DNA from: Cercis canadensis
Lineage: Eukaryota; Streptophyta; Magnoliopsida; Fabales; Fabaceae
DNA length: 64,000 nt
Direction of reading: 5' to 3'
Assembly (NCBI GenBank): GCA_003255065.1
Contig: QAOA01002417.1
Location: forward strand, 506,122 to 570,121
The notes under the pieces are model-generated. The model did not search any database and was not told the DNA's origin. It worked only from the letters and a program-made list of their open reading frames with translations. Position numbers and translations under genes: made by a program. Below, piece by piece: positions 24,001-35,063 of the stretch (the stretch's first letter is position 1; each line of letters begins with the position of its first letter).

Positions 24001-24418
24001 AGCCTCCACTTCAACTTCAGTGGGCACATTGGGTTATGTATCACCAGAAGCAGTATTAACAGGGGAAGCCACCAAGGAATCTGATGTCTACAGCTTTGGC
24101 ATTGTCCTGCTCGAGCTTTTAACAGGAAAGCGACCCGTAATGTTCACACAGGATGAAGATATAGTCAAGTGGGTGAAGAAACAATTGCAAAGGGGTCAAA
24201 TCACAGAGCTATTAGAGCCAGGTTTGCTTGAGCTCGACCCAGAATCATCAGAGTGGGAAGAGTTCTTGCTGGGTGTCAAGGTTGGCTTACTTTGCACAGC
24301 ACCAGACCCTCTTGATCGCCCAACCATGTCTGACATCGTCTTCATGCTCGAGGGTTGCCGGGTCGGCCCTGACATCCCATCCTCCGCCGATCCTACCTCT
24401 CAACATTCCCCGGCTTAA
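21020..24418 (+). CDS. LRR receptor-like protein kinase with degenerate kinase motifs (MUSTACHES-like)
   Basis: A single uninterrupted frame of 1132 residues. The start at 21020 gives a signal peptide (MIRFVAMPAPLLLLMVLCAPF, cleavage near CA-ER). The in-frame upstream ATG at 20963 would bury it. The LRRNT cap ends CDWRGVAC; more than 20 LxxLxLxxNxLxGxIP repeats follow to about residue 735. The transmembrane helix is LIVLVVVIAVGAIFLALCC, then a basic juxtamembrane stretch and the kinase domain. Kinase motifs are altered: the glycine loop reads SRTRYGLV, the beta-3 lysine position reads LSVRRL (Arg for Lys), HRD reads HGD, while DFG (DFGLD) and the SPEA anchor remain. From memory it resembles Arabidopsis At4g36180 and At1g75640, reported to act in guard-cell wall symmetry. 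Ligand-binding membrane signalling is likely; catalytic activity is doubtful. Confidence 0.95.
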   Translation: MIRFVAMPAPLLLLMVLCAPFLSCAERSAAEIEALTSFKLNLHDPLGALDGWDPSTPAAPCDWRGVACNNDRVTELRLPMLQLSGRLTDRLSDLRMLRKLSLRSNSFNGTIPESLSKCTLLRAVFLQYNSLSGNLPPEIGNLTGLQIFNVAQNYLSGKIPADLPLSLKYFDLSSNAFSGEIPSTIANLSQLQLINLSYNQFSGEIPASFGELQLLQYLWLDHNFLGGTLPSALANCSSLVHLSVEGNALGGVIPAAIPALPKLQVISLSRNNLTGSIPASIFCNVSVYTPSLRIVQLGFNAFTHFVGPETETCFSVVQLLDTQHNHIRGKFPLWLTNLSTVKVLDVSSNALSGEVPPEIGNLAKLEELKMANNSFTGMIPVQIKKCGFLRVVDFEGNRFSGEVPSFFGDMTALEVLSLGGNLFYGLVPVSFGNLSALETLSLRGNSLNGSMPEEILGMSNLSTLDLSGNKFTGQVSASIGNLSRLMVLNMSSNGFSGKIPATLGNLFKLATLDLSKQNLSGELPLELSGLPNLQVIALQENKLSGDVPEGFSSLMSLQYVNLSSNAFSGHIPENYGFLRSLVVLSLSDNHITGTVPPDIGNCSDIEILELGSNSLTGHIPTDLSRLSHLKVLDLGRNNLTGDLPGDISKCSSLTALLVDHNHISGSIPESLSELSNLVMLDLSANNLSGEISSNISMIPGLVYFNVSGNNLEGEIPPVLGFRFNDATAFADNQNLCGKPLDRECEDIDTRDRKKLIVLVVVIAVGAIFLALCCCFYIFSLLRWRKRLKERASGEKKRSPARASSGASGGRGSTDNGGPKLVMFNTKITLAETTEATRQFDEENVLSRTRYGLVFKACYNDGMVLSVRRLPDGSLDENMFRKEAESLGKVRHRNLTVLRGYYAGPPDLRLLVYDYMPNGNLATLLQEASHQDGHVLNWPMRHLIALGIARGLAFLHQSSIVHGDVKPPSVLFDADFEAHLSDFGLDRLTIATPGEASTSTSVGTLGYVSPEAVLTGEATKESDVYSFGIVLLELLTGKRPVMFTQDEDIVKWVKKQLQRGQITELLEPGLLELDPESSEWEEFLLGVKVGLLCTAPDPLDRPTMSDIVFMLEGCRVGPDIPSSADPTSQHSPA

Positions 24419-27400
24419 CCCAAAAATGGAAACTTCCGGTCATGTTTCACATTTTTTAATCTTTTTTCGATTCCAAAAATGTAACAGTAGCTCTTGTTCT
24501 CTTAGCTGGAAATTTTTTCTTTCCGCAGAAAAAAGGAAAAATTGTAGTAACTTTTTTTGGTACACTTGTACCCTTTTCCTGTTTCGAACTGATGCCGGAG
24601 GGGACCACGTCACCACCGGAAGTGAATTAAAGTTTTGGATGCGCTGAGTCAACGATTTTGACAAACTCATTTTCGAAAGGACGAAAGTGGACAGCGAGTG
24701 GCGCCCACATGGTATTTCCCGCCAAACACAAAACTGTTGTAATGTACAGTCTCTGACCTCATCATGTGCCTTCCAAGTTTTTAATGAACGCAACTTCCGT
24801 CCACGGAGTAAAAATATAGCCGTTAAGGTTGCGGGGTCCGAGGTACAACTACATCATCCTGTTCCCAAGGGCACAGCATTGGGCTTCGCCAAAACCAGTT
24901 GGCTGCCGCTTCAGGACATATAACCCCTTTGGCGCCACGTGGCTTCCTCTGTTGCCCTAATCTTTTTATGTTAGGAGGCAAAGGGAAGGAAAAAAAACCC
25001 AAAAAAAAAAAAATGGAAAAATTTGAGGTCCCACTAGATCCGCAAGTAGTGAGAAAGGGTGAAGCAATGATAGATGATTTGCCCACGGGCTCAACAACTC
25101 TTGAACCTTTTGTGGGTCATACTCATCACCGGCCTTCAATATTCGAATTTGATTTGTAGTACGTGATTTGTCTTGTAACCAAATTTTGCTTTTGCTTTTG
25201 CTTTTGGGCGTGCTGCGTGCATCAGGGGAGGGAATTAGTCATTAGGACTTGATAAATATTGCTATCCATCTGTTTCCGATTTTTCCCTCTTTTCTTTTCT
25301 TTTCTTTTGTTTTCTCTTTGGGCTTGGAAGCTTCCTGTTTCTGATTAGGTTCCAAGGAGACAAGTCCAATTTACTCGCCAGTTCTGCTTTTATATCATGT
25401 AGCCATGTCATGTGCGAAACAACGTCCAACTAGATTCTCCTCTTCGCAAGTGGCATAAACAATCACGAAGGAACGTTGTAGGGTAGTAATATTAATATAT
25501 GTCCTTGGATCTAAGATAAGAATACATTATACAAGTGGATTGGCAGTGAAGACTGCACAGAGAGCCCAATTATGAATTATCTCTCGCAGTGACCGTTAAG
25601 CGTCCTTCGTATGTTTTTTTAATGGTTTAGAGCATGTGCAAGATAAGGGCTAGTAAGATTCTTTCTAGTTAGTAGTTAGTACTGAGGTCTATAGGAAGAT
25701 CAATGATGAGTTGTTCACTTCCAATTTCTTATTCATAAATGGTTTTTGCACATGTAGAAAATGTAAGCATTATAGAAAAGGATTAAGTATGTTTGGTTTA
25801 GATTGTATCATGTAGATTTGTAAGTATACAAATAATACTATTCTTTTTTATTTGGTTCAACGTTTTAGAGTCTATAAATTTATGGCAATGTTATATTACT
25901 CTCACTTGACGGGGGACTTATGCTGTATCAATTTTATTTTATATACTATTTTGACTTGCATTGTCACATTAGCAGGGGTGACACAATTTAAATCTTACTA
26001 AATGAAATTAAAAAAAGAAAATTGTGTCAACTATATTGATTTGATATAGTATAATTCAAAATAATGAGTAAAATAGAATAAATGTGACATAATTCCAGTG
26101 AAAGTAGCGTAAAAGAAAATAACGTTTTAAGCTTTCAATAAAGAAGCTCGTTAAAACAGAGAGTGCTTTAGTTGACAGAGTTTATTAATTAATCGTAAGA
26201 GAGAAAGCATTTCGTTAGCCTCACGTGTTGGTGTCTCATGTTAAAGGGAGAAAACTCTTTCATTAGTTCAACTGCAATTTCTTTTTCTTAAGAAGGCATT
26301 TTTTTTTTAAACTACGACAGAGCTGAGCGTCTATTATTTCAAAAGCATAAGAGAATTTGAGGAAGCAAGAAAGGACGCGGAGAGAAAGTAGAAATAACCG
26401 ATGGGTATCAAGAGCCACACAAGTCAATTTCATGATAACAAGTTCGAATATCTTAGTGTTTCAATTTGAAATTTGAAGACTTGCCTCTAATAAAGTCTAC
26501 GTTAAGATCTAGCTAAATCTCTTTTTCTGGTCAATTTTCAAATAGGGGGAGAATGGCTGTTTGCTGAGCGGCTCTCGGCTTGGTGGCTGGTTAATAAGTT
26601 AAGCTCATGAACAAAATTAACCAAGCTTGAGGTGAATAATATATAGCTCATTTAATAAATAAGTTAAATTTGAGTTATGATAAATTTAGTTTGTGAACTC
26701 ACTAAATTACGATTTTATCATAGCGAATATTGTTAACTCATGATTTTGAGCCACAAAAGCCACGCTAATAAACCAATTTAACTTGAACTTGATTGGTTAA
26801 TTTTGAACTAATTCATTACTGCTTCATTTCATGCCACATTACAAGCAGCTCAGAAAGTGTCAAATCACTATGTTCGTCTAAGGGGAAAGATGGACGTACC
26901 AAAATGAAGTTACTGATTCTTACAACACCAAAGTTCACGAAGCATTTGATTAGGTATATATAGCTATTCCTCATCCAATAACGCAATTCCAAACTAGCTT
27001 TAATCGGATGACATGATGAAGAAAGTCCAAGTCCCATAAATAGACTCGTTACGATGGCAGCCATTGGTTGGATTGGCCCAACAGGCTCCACAAACGTTTG
27101 TAGATTTTTCCTTGTGTATTCATGTTAGGGGATGGGGGATGTTAACATATACAAATCAAATTGATGAGTGGCAATTCAAATCATCACTCCATCTCCATCT
27201 ACACTGAGCTCAATTGATTAGCCTCACAGAGGTAGACCCAGCATGTCCAAGAAATAAAGCTAGAATAACGGAAGCCAGATCTCCTATCAAGAACAAGTAA
27301 GCAGAGAGAGAGAGATGGCGGGGAGAAAAATTATCATAAACGATACGAATCAAACAAACAGCATTTATTTTATTACAATGATCTCTAAACTAGTTCGAAC

Positions 27401-27602
27401 TTAACATGTAACTAAATACAGTAACAGGCAAAGAAAATGCTTGATGGGCTTTATTTCATGGCTAACCTCACAATTATATAACCAGGAAAAAAAAGATGAA
27501 TCACATAAGCATAGCAAAGTTGCAGACTGCATACTAGCTCACCAACCTCAAATCACCAGTACCGTTGAGTATCCATGCACCACATCCAGCAGGAAATTTC
27601 TA
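24419..27602. other. Intergenic region between the LRR kinase and V-ATPase c (convergent genes)
   Basis: The first 200-300 bases are probably the LRR kinase 3' UTR and the last 200-300 the 3' UTR of the minus-strand V-ATPase gene. In between lie a G-box-type motif CACGTGGC (24936-24943), a 48-codon ORF (25013-25159), a (CTTTTG)n run at about 25187-25207, and AT-rich DNA. The stretch 26560-26810 has repeated agctcat/aactcat motifs resembling degenerate terminal regions of plant DNA transposons, but I cannot bound an element. Confidence 0.5.
25013..25159 (+). CDS. Short ORF, 48 residues, doubtful
   Basis: The ATG at 25013 opens MEKFEVPLDPQVVRKGEAMI and ends with PSIFEFDL before TAG. The composition is not repetitive and looks protein-like. 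A TATA-like catataac (24917-24924) and a CACGTGGC motif (24936-24943) lie about 70-95 bases upstream, though the motif falls downstream of the TATA-like run, which is unusual. No family is recognised. It may be a chance ORF or part of a longer 3' transcript. Confidence 0.2.
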   Translation: MEKFEVPLDPQVVRKGEAMIDDLPTGSTTLEPFVGHTHHRPSIFEFDL

Positions 27603-29988
27603 TTATTCAGCTCTGGATTGGCCAGCACGGGATGAGAGAATGATGCCAACAATGAGGCCATATAAAGCCAACGCCTCAGCAAAGATAAGAATGAGAATCA
27701 TTCCAACAAACAGCTTTGGCTGTTGAGCATTTGCTCTGCAAAGACAGTCAATTTTCAGCTGTCAAATTCAATATGCCAAAAATAGAGCTTCACGACATTT
27801 ATGCAGTCAGAATTAACTTCTAAATGACAGCAGCCAAACAAATATGCAGCATGGTATACCACGTAAAACTGACATATAAAATCTCCGAACTAAATATTGA
27901 TTCTAAATATGCTAGACTAACTAATGAGTGATGCATACTATCTTTTGCCGTCTCTATTCTATAAAATCCAACGAATATAAGTATTTAGTCCATATTAGAA
28001 AATTATTATGATTTCTTTAAAACACACTTCACTGCCAACATGTCAACGATATATGTGATTATGTTCAACAAAGTAGTGCACTAATTAGTTGATCAAACAA
28101 AACTTTCATGCATAGCTTAACAGGAGTAAATATCTTTTAGCCCTTTGTGAAAAAGCAATACTTATTCACCGTCTTCTTCACCACACCAGATATAATAATG
28201 TTGTAATTGTAAATGTAAGTATGATTATTTTGACAGAGTACATATGCCATTACATTGACAAAGACCCTGACAATAAATTTTCATGTTTGAATACTCAACA
28301 ATGAACTGAATCATAGAAAGATGCAAATGATTATATAATATACATATAATTTATGAGACAGGAACTATAACATTATTAAAAAACCTAAGGTAAGATCAAG
28401 CTAGAAAAGCTGTAACTACTTAACAGTCTTAGAAACGAGATTAGAACAATTAACAAAGTTCAAATCCTATTAAATGGATAAAGTTGTATACTCCAGTAGA
28501 CAAGAGCTAGTAAACAATCTTTACTCATGTAGAAAGGTGATGATACTGGTATATCCATGTAACTAAATAATTATCATATGCATATTCTTTGATAATGTCT
28601 AATAGGGTATAGCATATGTTTACATGTTAAAAAAGAAAAATGCTAGTTAGCACGGAGAAATCTCACCGACTGGAACATGGACTGAAGCGGGAAGAATCAT
28701 AAACCGTTAAACCACTTGTGGTTCTCACCACAATAAATCATTCAATCATTATGATTTTCCTAGTGCACTGTTTTAGTGAATCTCATCTGTGTTAGATAGC
28801 ATGATTCATTAAAAAATTGGATAAAGCAGTGGCAAACTTATTAAGAGAAATGAAGAAAATAAAAATTCAATTTATGATAGACTAAAACCCATTTATCATC
28901 GTAACTTGTTTCAGAGGGTCAATCAGGTTAGAAAAAGAGTACAATATAACTCATAGAATAAAATGAAGCTAATGCAGGCAAATAAAACGACAACAATATC
29001 CATATTCTATGTTTGTCTACAAATCCAAAAAGCTGACATAATCCATATTTCTTTTTCAGTCAATTGGCAGCCAATCCATTGGCAATCCAGCTACTTTAAA
29101 CGTTATATTGCATGGCAGAGTGCTATATCATTGTGATGGAATTTGAAAACTAAACCTGATAATTGTTCTCACAATAGCACTTAGTTCAGTAGCTCCATTC
29201 ACTATTTATATAGATGGTATCTAGAGCATTCGTAATTAACTAAGCACAAAAGGTCAGTGCGTGCATATTTACTTGATTATGAATATTAGATCAATAGTTT
29301 CAAAATCATTAATAAGAATTCTACTAGGACAATGAAATGAGCTGAAGATATGAAAATATGAAAAGACAATCAAATTTTACATTCCAAGATTCAAGGAACT
29401 GAAGATATGAAAAGGAAAGTGAGACAAGCAAGTAATACCTGACACCAGCATCGCCTACAATACCAATGGCCATGCCAGCAGAAAGGCCAGCAAGGCCACA
29501 AGCAAGACCGGATGAAAGGTGAGCATAACCATCAAAGAGGTAGTAGGATTTGGCTTTAGGGTTAATGCCGGTACTGATAATGACCGCAATGATCAAACCA
29601 TAGATACCTAAGACACCAGCCATAACAACCGGCACTATAGATTTCATCACAAGCTCCGGCCTCATCACACCCATCGAGGCTACTCCAACACCACTCTTTG
29701 CAGTGCCATAAGCAGCACCCATACCTAAAATTGAACAACTACATAAATTAGAAGAATATCTCAGAAATTTGAGAACTAGGTTTCCCTTTCAGCTTGGCTA
29801 CCATAACAAATTTTGAAAGGAGAATCCAGGTCGATGTAAATTTGAAGTCGATTTTGAATATTTTCTATATTGAATTTTCGCAACAACCAATCAAAGGAAA
29901 CCGATTACTTACAGGAGAAAACTAGAGCAGCCGCGGCTCCAAGAAAGCCGAAAAATGGAGCAGTTTCATCGCCGCTGAAGCCAGCCAT
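27603..29988 (-). CDS. VHA-c: V-type proton ATPase 16 kDa proteolipid subunit c
   Basis: Three exons, 29988-29913, 29724-29439 and 27735-27603, join in frame to give 164 residues, the usual length of plant VHA-c. The protein starts [20 protein letters not shown] and ends [10 protein letters not shown]. Four membrane helices follow the family pattern: [18 protein letters not shown] in the first, [20 protein letters not shown] in the second, [20 protein letters not shown] in the third and [20 protein letters not shown] in the fourth. The fourth holds the essential proton-carrying Glu at about residue 141. This subunit forms the rotating ring of the Vo sector in vacuolar and endosomal membranes and moves protons during ATP-driven acidification. 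Intron 2 is long (1703 bases). A hAT element lies about 390 bases upstream of the start codon and so bounds the promoter. Confidence 0.97.
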
Positions 29989-30375
29989 TTTTTCTCAGAA
30001 ACCAATTCGCAGCGATGGGGAAGCTGATCGTGATCGGTAAGTGGTAACTACTTCACCAAAGCAAGCCAGGAGATCTATTGCCCTTTTGCTGTTCTTCGTT
30101 CCAATTCCCAAGCCCTCAAAAACAATAAATCATTGGATTATTATTTTTTTTTTCTACGTAGATTATCGAATGGGACACACACTTGGACTTGAACGGAAGT
30201 TTCTGATTGGCCCAGTAAGTTTTGCATTGCAACAATGTGACGACAAAGAAATGGGCCTGGTGTTTATAGTGGGCTTCTTTGTCTGTGTCGGGAAGATGGA
30301 ATTGTTTTATTACAAAAAAGAAAAAAATAAATTGATTTTCAAGTCAGATAAAAATGAAAATTAAAGTATCATAAT

Positions 30376-32971
30376 TAGGGGTGTAAGGGAAGTCAGCCAA
30401 ACCGGTAAAACCGACCGAACCGGAGGAAACCGGACCGAACCAAGAGACATGGTCCGGTTTTCGGTTTGAATGTTTAAAAAATCGAAGCATTCGGTTCGGT
30501 TTTCGGTTCCTATGAAGAAAAATCGATGATAAACCGGACCGAACCGAGCATAGCAAAACTATGTCGTTTTGATAATATAGGGGAGGGCTTATATCCTGAA
30601 ATCCCTAACTTCTTCGACTCCCTCACCTTCACTTTAGAAATCATGAAATCCCTAACTCCTTCTCGTTCTCTGACTCAAATCCCTTTCTCTCCTTAGCAAT
30701 CTCCTCCATTGTCTAACTCTCCTTCATTCTCTTCTCAAATCCCTTGCTAAAATCCGTAAGTCATCTATTGAACAACAGTCACCTCTCTTCTCTCGATCTA
30801 TGTCTCTCTATTCGCTGTTGCTGTCTTGCTCTCTGCTCTCTGGTGACTTGGTGAGTTATGCTTCTCCCTTTCTCCCTAAAATTTATGTGTTTATGCTCTC
30901 TTGCTCTATTTTTGTTTATGCTCTCTGTTCACCCATGCTATCTTGTTTTAAGAAGTAACCTTAAGAAGATAATTCCTGACTGAAAAGGTACTTTGTGGAG
31001 AATGTATTTTGGAATGCTGATTTGAGGTTTTAGTTGACGGAAGATGTATGTCATCTTCACAGAAACCTTTTGCTTTTATCATTTATGTTTCTTTTCAATA
31101 ACATTTCATTCTTAGAACCAAGAGTCTATTTGTTTTTCCATCTTGACTCATGTATGGTTTTGCACATTGGTATTCCATCATTGTCCCCAGACTATTAGCT
31201 AAAATGTTAGGGTTATTATCTTATTGCTAATGAATTGCAGGTTACTGGATAAATTTTATCACTTCTCTTGGCCTTTAGATTACATAAAGAATCTTACTAG
31301 AGATTTATTTTCCTTTCTTAGCTTCTTATTGGCCGTCTAGGAAACGGCTAGAGTAGATGACTAGTCAGTATAAGTTTAAAAAGTAAGTGAGCATGAAGAT
31401 GAAATCAACTACTTCTGTCACTGGAAAAGCTTGATGGAGCTTTAGGTTACATTCTCCCATTTTTAGGTTTATTACTGTCACTGACCTAGATATTGGTGAT
31501 GGGTAATCGAGACATAGCTCATTTGATTGGTATAGATGGAATATCATGAGGCACGTGACCATCTGATCTAATTTGTCCCAATTAATCATACCCTGCAATG
31601 TTATAGTGCTGCAATGCAAGCTAGGCCAACATTCATTGACCGTAACCCCAGTGTATAGTATTACTATTAAATTAATTATGCTGGTGTTTACTTCCTAAGA
31701 TTTGCCTGCATCTACCTCATAACTGCATGTGCACTATATATGCTGCTTAATTTGTAAAGAAGGGATTTTACCACACAAATAATTTTAGTGTTTTCTCTTT
31801 ATAACTAGTGAAGAGCTTCAATGTGTGACAAGTTTGATACATTGGTTGCATTTTCAAGTGTAATTGGAGTTGGTTTAATTATAATAGGATTACAGAAGAA
31901 ATTAAAATTAATTTGAGGGGTAGAATAACGAGTAGAAAGTATTTTGGAATATAATAATGAGGAGTCAAGTGTTGTGAAACTTTTGGTGCTACTTGTTGGC
32001 AATACTGATATTTTATCTCCTAGCTGTTCAATTGCTTTCATTCTTTTAAATTTATGTGACTGTAGTTTGTTCTGTCTCTCTATTGCTCATGTCATTTTAT
32101 TGAACAAGCTGTCATTATATTTAGGTAGGATCAATGTAACCTAGAATAGTGGAAATAATATAAATGAATTGAAACTTGTGCCGCCCTCTTTGTTTTGAAT
32201 ATTTTACTTATGCTGCTTTAAGTTTTCTAACATGTAGATTATGTTGAATGATTTTTTTTTTCTTGACATCTTATGTTCATGATTCTTAATGATTGTGAAT
32301 CAAGCCTCTGTCTAACATTAAGGTATTACTTGAAATGGCATGTTAAGTTCACAAACTCTTCCTTGGTTTTTGCAGTAGCAAATTAGGAATCGGATTGGGC
32401 TGCTGATTGGATTTTCTGTGCTTGTATTTCTATTGTGTTTTTGGCTGATTTATTGATTTGCCTGTTTGATAAGTTTGAAAGTTTTTGTGGCAAACTTGCA
32501 AGTATCTAGCAATTGTTTTGTTGGTCATTGAACATTGGGATGTCTGATATTTGGCTGTTATGTTGTTATGCTGGTTTGTAAAGGAACCCAATTCCACCTG
32601 GGTATATTTAATGCTTGACAATGTTCTATGACAATTGTTTGTTGAAAATAGAGCAAGAATTTATGTTGAGAACTTCATTTCTGTTTATTTTCTGCTACTT
32701 TAAAGTTTTCCATGAAATAGTACTCTCCTTGCAAAAGTGGTTTGAATTTGGGCAGAAGGTTCTTGTTCACAAATGCTTGAATGTTTCCAAGCTAGAGCAG
32801 CAGGCAAAACCAAAAAAACCGAGAAAACCGGACCGAACCGAACCAGTTCGGTTTGACTCAGTTTTTCTCAAAAAATTCTAAAAACCAAACCGAACCAAAC
32901 CAATTTTGTCCGTTCCGGTTTTGGTCGATTTGGGGTGAAAACCGAACCGAACCGGACCGATTACACCCCTA
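30376..32971. mobile_element. Non-autonomous hAT-type DNA transposon, about 2.6 kb
   Basis: The ends are taggggtgtaa (left) and ttacacccctA (right), exact inverted repeats, flanked by a perfect 8-bp target duplication ATCATAAT (30368-30375 and 32972-32979). An 8-bp duplication and TAGGGGTGTAA ends are characteristic of plant hAT elements. Subterminal regions (30400-30550 and 32810-32960) hold many aaccgaaccgg / ccggttcggtt motifs, expected transposase-binding repeats. The interior has no ORF resembling a hAT transposase, so mobility would need a helper. Near the left end, a TATA-like cttatatcc (30590), a pyrimidine-rich leader and a possible donor (tccgtaag, 30756) look like the promoter and first exon of a lost transposase gene. 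It inserted next to the V-ATPase c promoter. Confidence 0.9.
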
Positions 32972-35034
32972 ATCATAATTATGGCGTGATGTGAAGTTCC
33001 ATGAGAATTCAGAATACTGAACAAAATCTAATATAAACAATTGACAACAAGCGTATTAATGCTTAAAAAAGAATACAATTTGAGTAACTTGTGGATAAAA
33101 AGGCATTAACATCATACATTGATGCCTTTGCTTCCATCATTGAATTTTTCCGAACTTGCAGTGAACAAATAGATCGTTTACAGCACCAAAAGTTTACGTA
33201 ACTAATTTAAAGTAAGTGAATCATTTTTCTCACTGAGCTCAAATTGTCATCAATGACTGGAGTGTTAATGATGTTAATCCAAAGTGTACCACATGTTTCA
33301 TACCTTCACTCTGAAGAACCAGTATTGAGTATTGACCACACGTTCATTTCAGATATGCTATGGGGCCAGGAAGGTGTATGAAAGAAAAAAGTTCAATGGA
33401 AACGTCACCATAATAATTATAAGAGCCATTGGGACACTGATATGGAAGTGTAATTATTCTCCAAGCTTATAACACTTTTTTTGTGATGAGTCCATTTTGC
33501 ATAGCATTTATTTTGTAAATTCCATACCAGTGCCCCCAATTGCATTTTCTCTTATCGTGGCGAAGAAAACTCTCAAATTATATTTAGAACTTTTATGATT
33601 ACCCCCACGGTTTGCATAATAAAAACTTCAACGCCATCATATTTTAGTTTCCTTTACCATTTCTAAAATGGCTTAAGAGGAAAGCCCTTGTAGACTTTGA
33701 CCTTGAGAAGCCCTGGCCTAGCTAGTTAAATGAGCGTGTTCTGGCAAAGCTGGAAGTGCATCTTAGTCACTGCGTTATTTCTCTTTTTTGTGAAATACCT
33801 TTTGCACATACGGTATTGACCCCAGGAAGCAGTAAATATGTCTCACTAATTATGAGTGGCAAGTCATAATTAGAACTGAGTAAGAAAGATCATTGACTAC
33901 AAAATGGTCATAAATAAAGCTAAGGAAAAGGTAAGGCAGAAAGAATCAGGCCTTTTTGACAAAATAACACAGGAAAATTCCTTATCAGCGCATAAATTAT
34001 GTATCTAGAAGCCCATAACAGGCATGTCTGTGCAAAACAATTAAGCATCAAGGGATCTAACAAGTCAATTCGAAACGCGTTGTCATCGATTTGAGTTGGA
34101 CCCTCCACTGAAACCTTAGAAAGATCTAATCAACACGAGGCAGAGCCGGAGCCTATTCATTAAGCAGGACCCCTCAGCTCAACTGTGACCATCATGCCAT
34201 CTATTTTGCCATTGTTTCTTAATCACAGGCCCATCTTCTGCCCCATTTCTATTTCATGCCTGCAGAGTTCGTGTTCAAATGAAATTACTTATCCATCATT
34301 TTCATTTCTTCTAGTCCTCTGTTGTTCCATACCTAACAGTTGCTTGGAACAAACCAATTCAGATAAAGACATTTAGTAAAACACTTGGTGTGCATTTTCA
34401 ACTTGAATCACTATTTGTTCCTGGCAAATGGTCCATTTTCCCGAGAATCCCTTCTCACAAGTCTCTATTGAACCTTCCATCATACTGAGAGATGCCACAT
34501 ACCCTTTTCTCTACATTGATAGAGATGGGTACAAAAGCTCAACCCTTTAATACTATCTCACCCTATAATCATTCTAAGCATCCAGAACGCAAGCTGCAAC
34601 TTGCAACAGTGTGTCCATTTGTCAATTTTAATCAATCCCAAACTTTGCAGACCTGCTAGGAAATAGAAATGGCACAGGAAATCCACTCTTGATGAACATA
34701 ATGATCAATCATCACCTCATAGAGTGAGAAATTACTAGTTGATTAATGCCATATAATTTCACTCCCACAAATCTATAAAAAGGCACAGAGAAATTCCATC
34801 AAAGGGGGATGGGGGTCTAAACATTTGTTTTAATCATGGAGTATTGAGTGACATGTTAGGGGGTCTGGGCTCCAGAAAGTAGCATACATATATTTATTTG
34901 CTCTTTCAGCGAAATATTAGAATTAGCACCTATAAGGGGTGCAATCATAGTTCATGTCCCGCTTGAAAGAAGCTTGTGATTCACACCTAGATAGAAACAG
35001 GGAGTGTAGCTGAAGACTTCCGAGTTATTCTTTT

Positions 35035-35063
35035 TTTTTTTTTTTTTTTTTTTTTTTNTTTCT
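35035..35063. repeat. Poly-T tract interrupted by N
   Basis: A T run of roughly 28 bases with an N at 35058. It is a probable unresolved homopolymer or contig join. Confidence 0.85.

Noticed and set aside
26560-26810. Region rich in agctcat/aactcat motifs as a transposon end
   Set aside because: Suggestive of decayed terminal repeats, but no inverted ends or target duplication could be found.
27390-27402. agttcgaactta, resembling a tRNA T-arm
   Set aside because: No acceptor stem, anticodon arm or D-arm could be formed around it.
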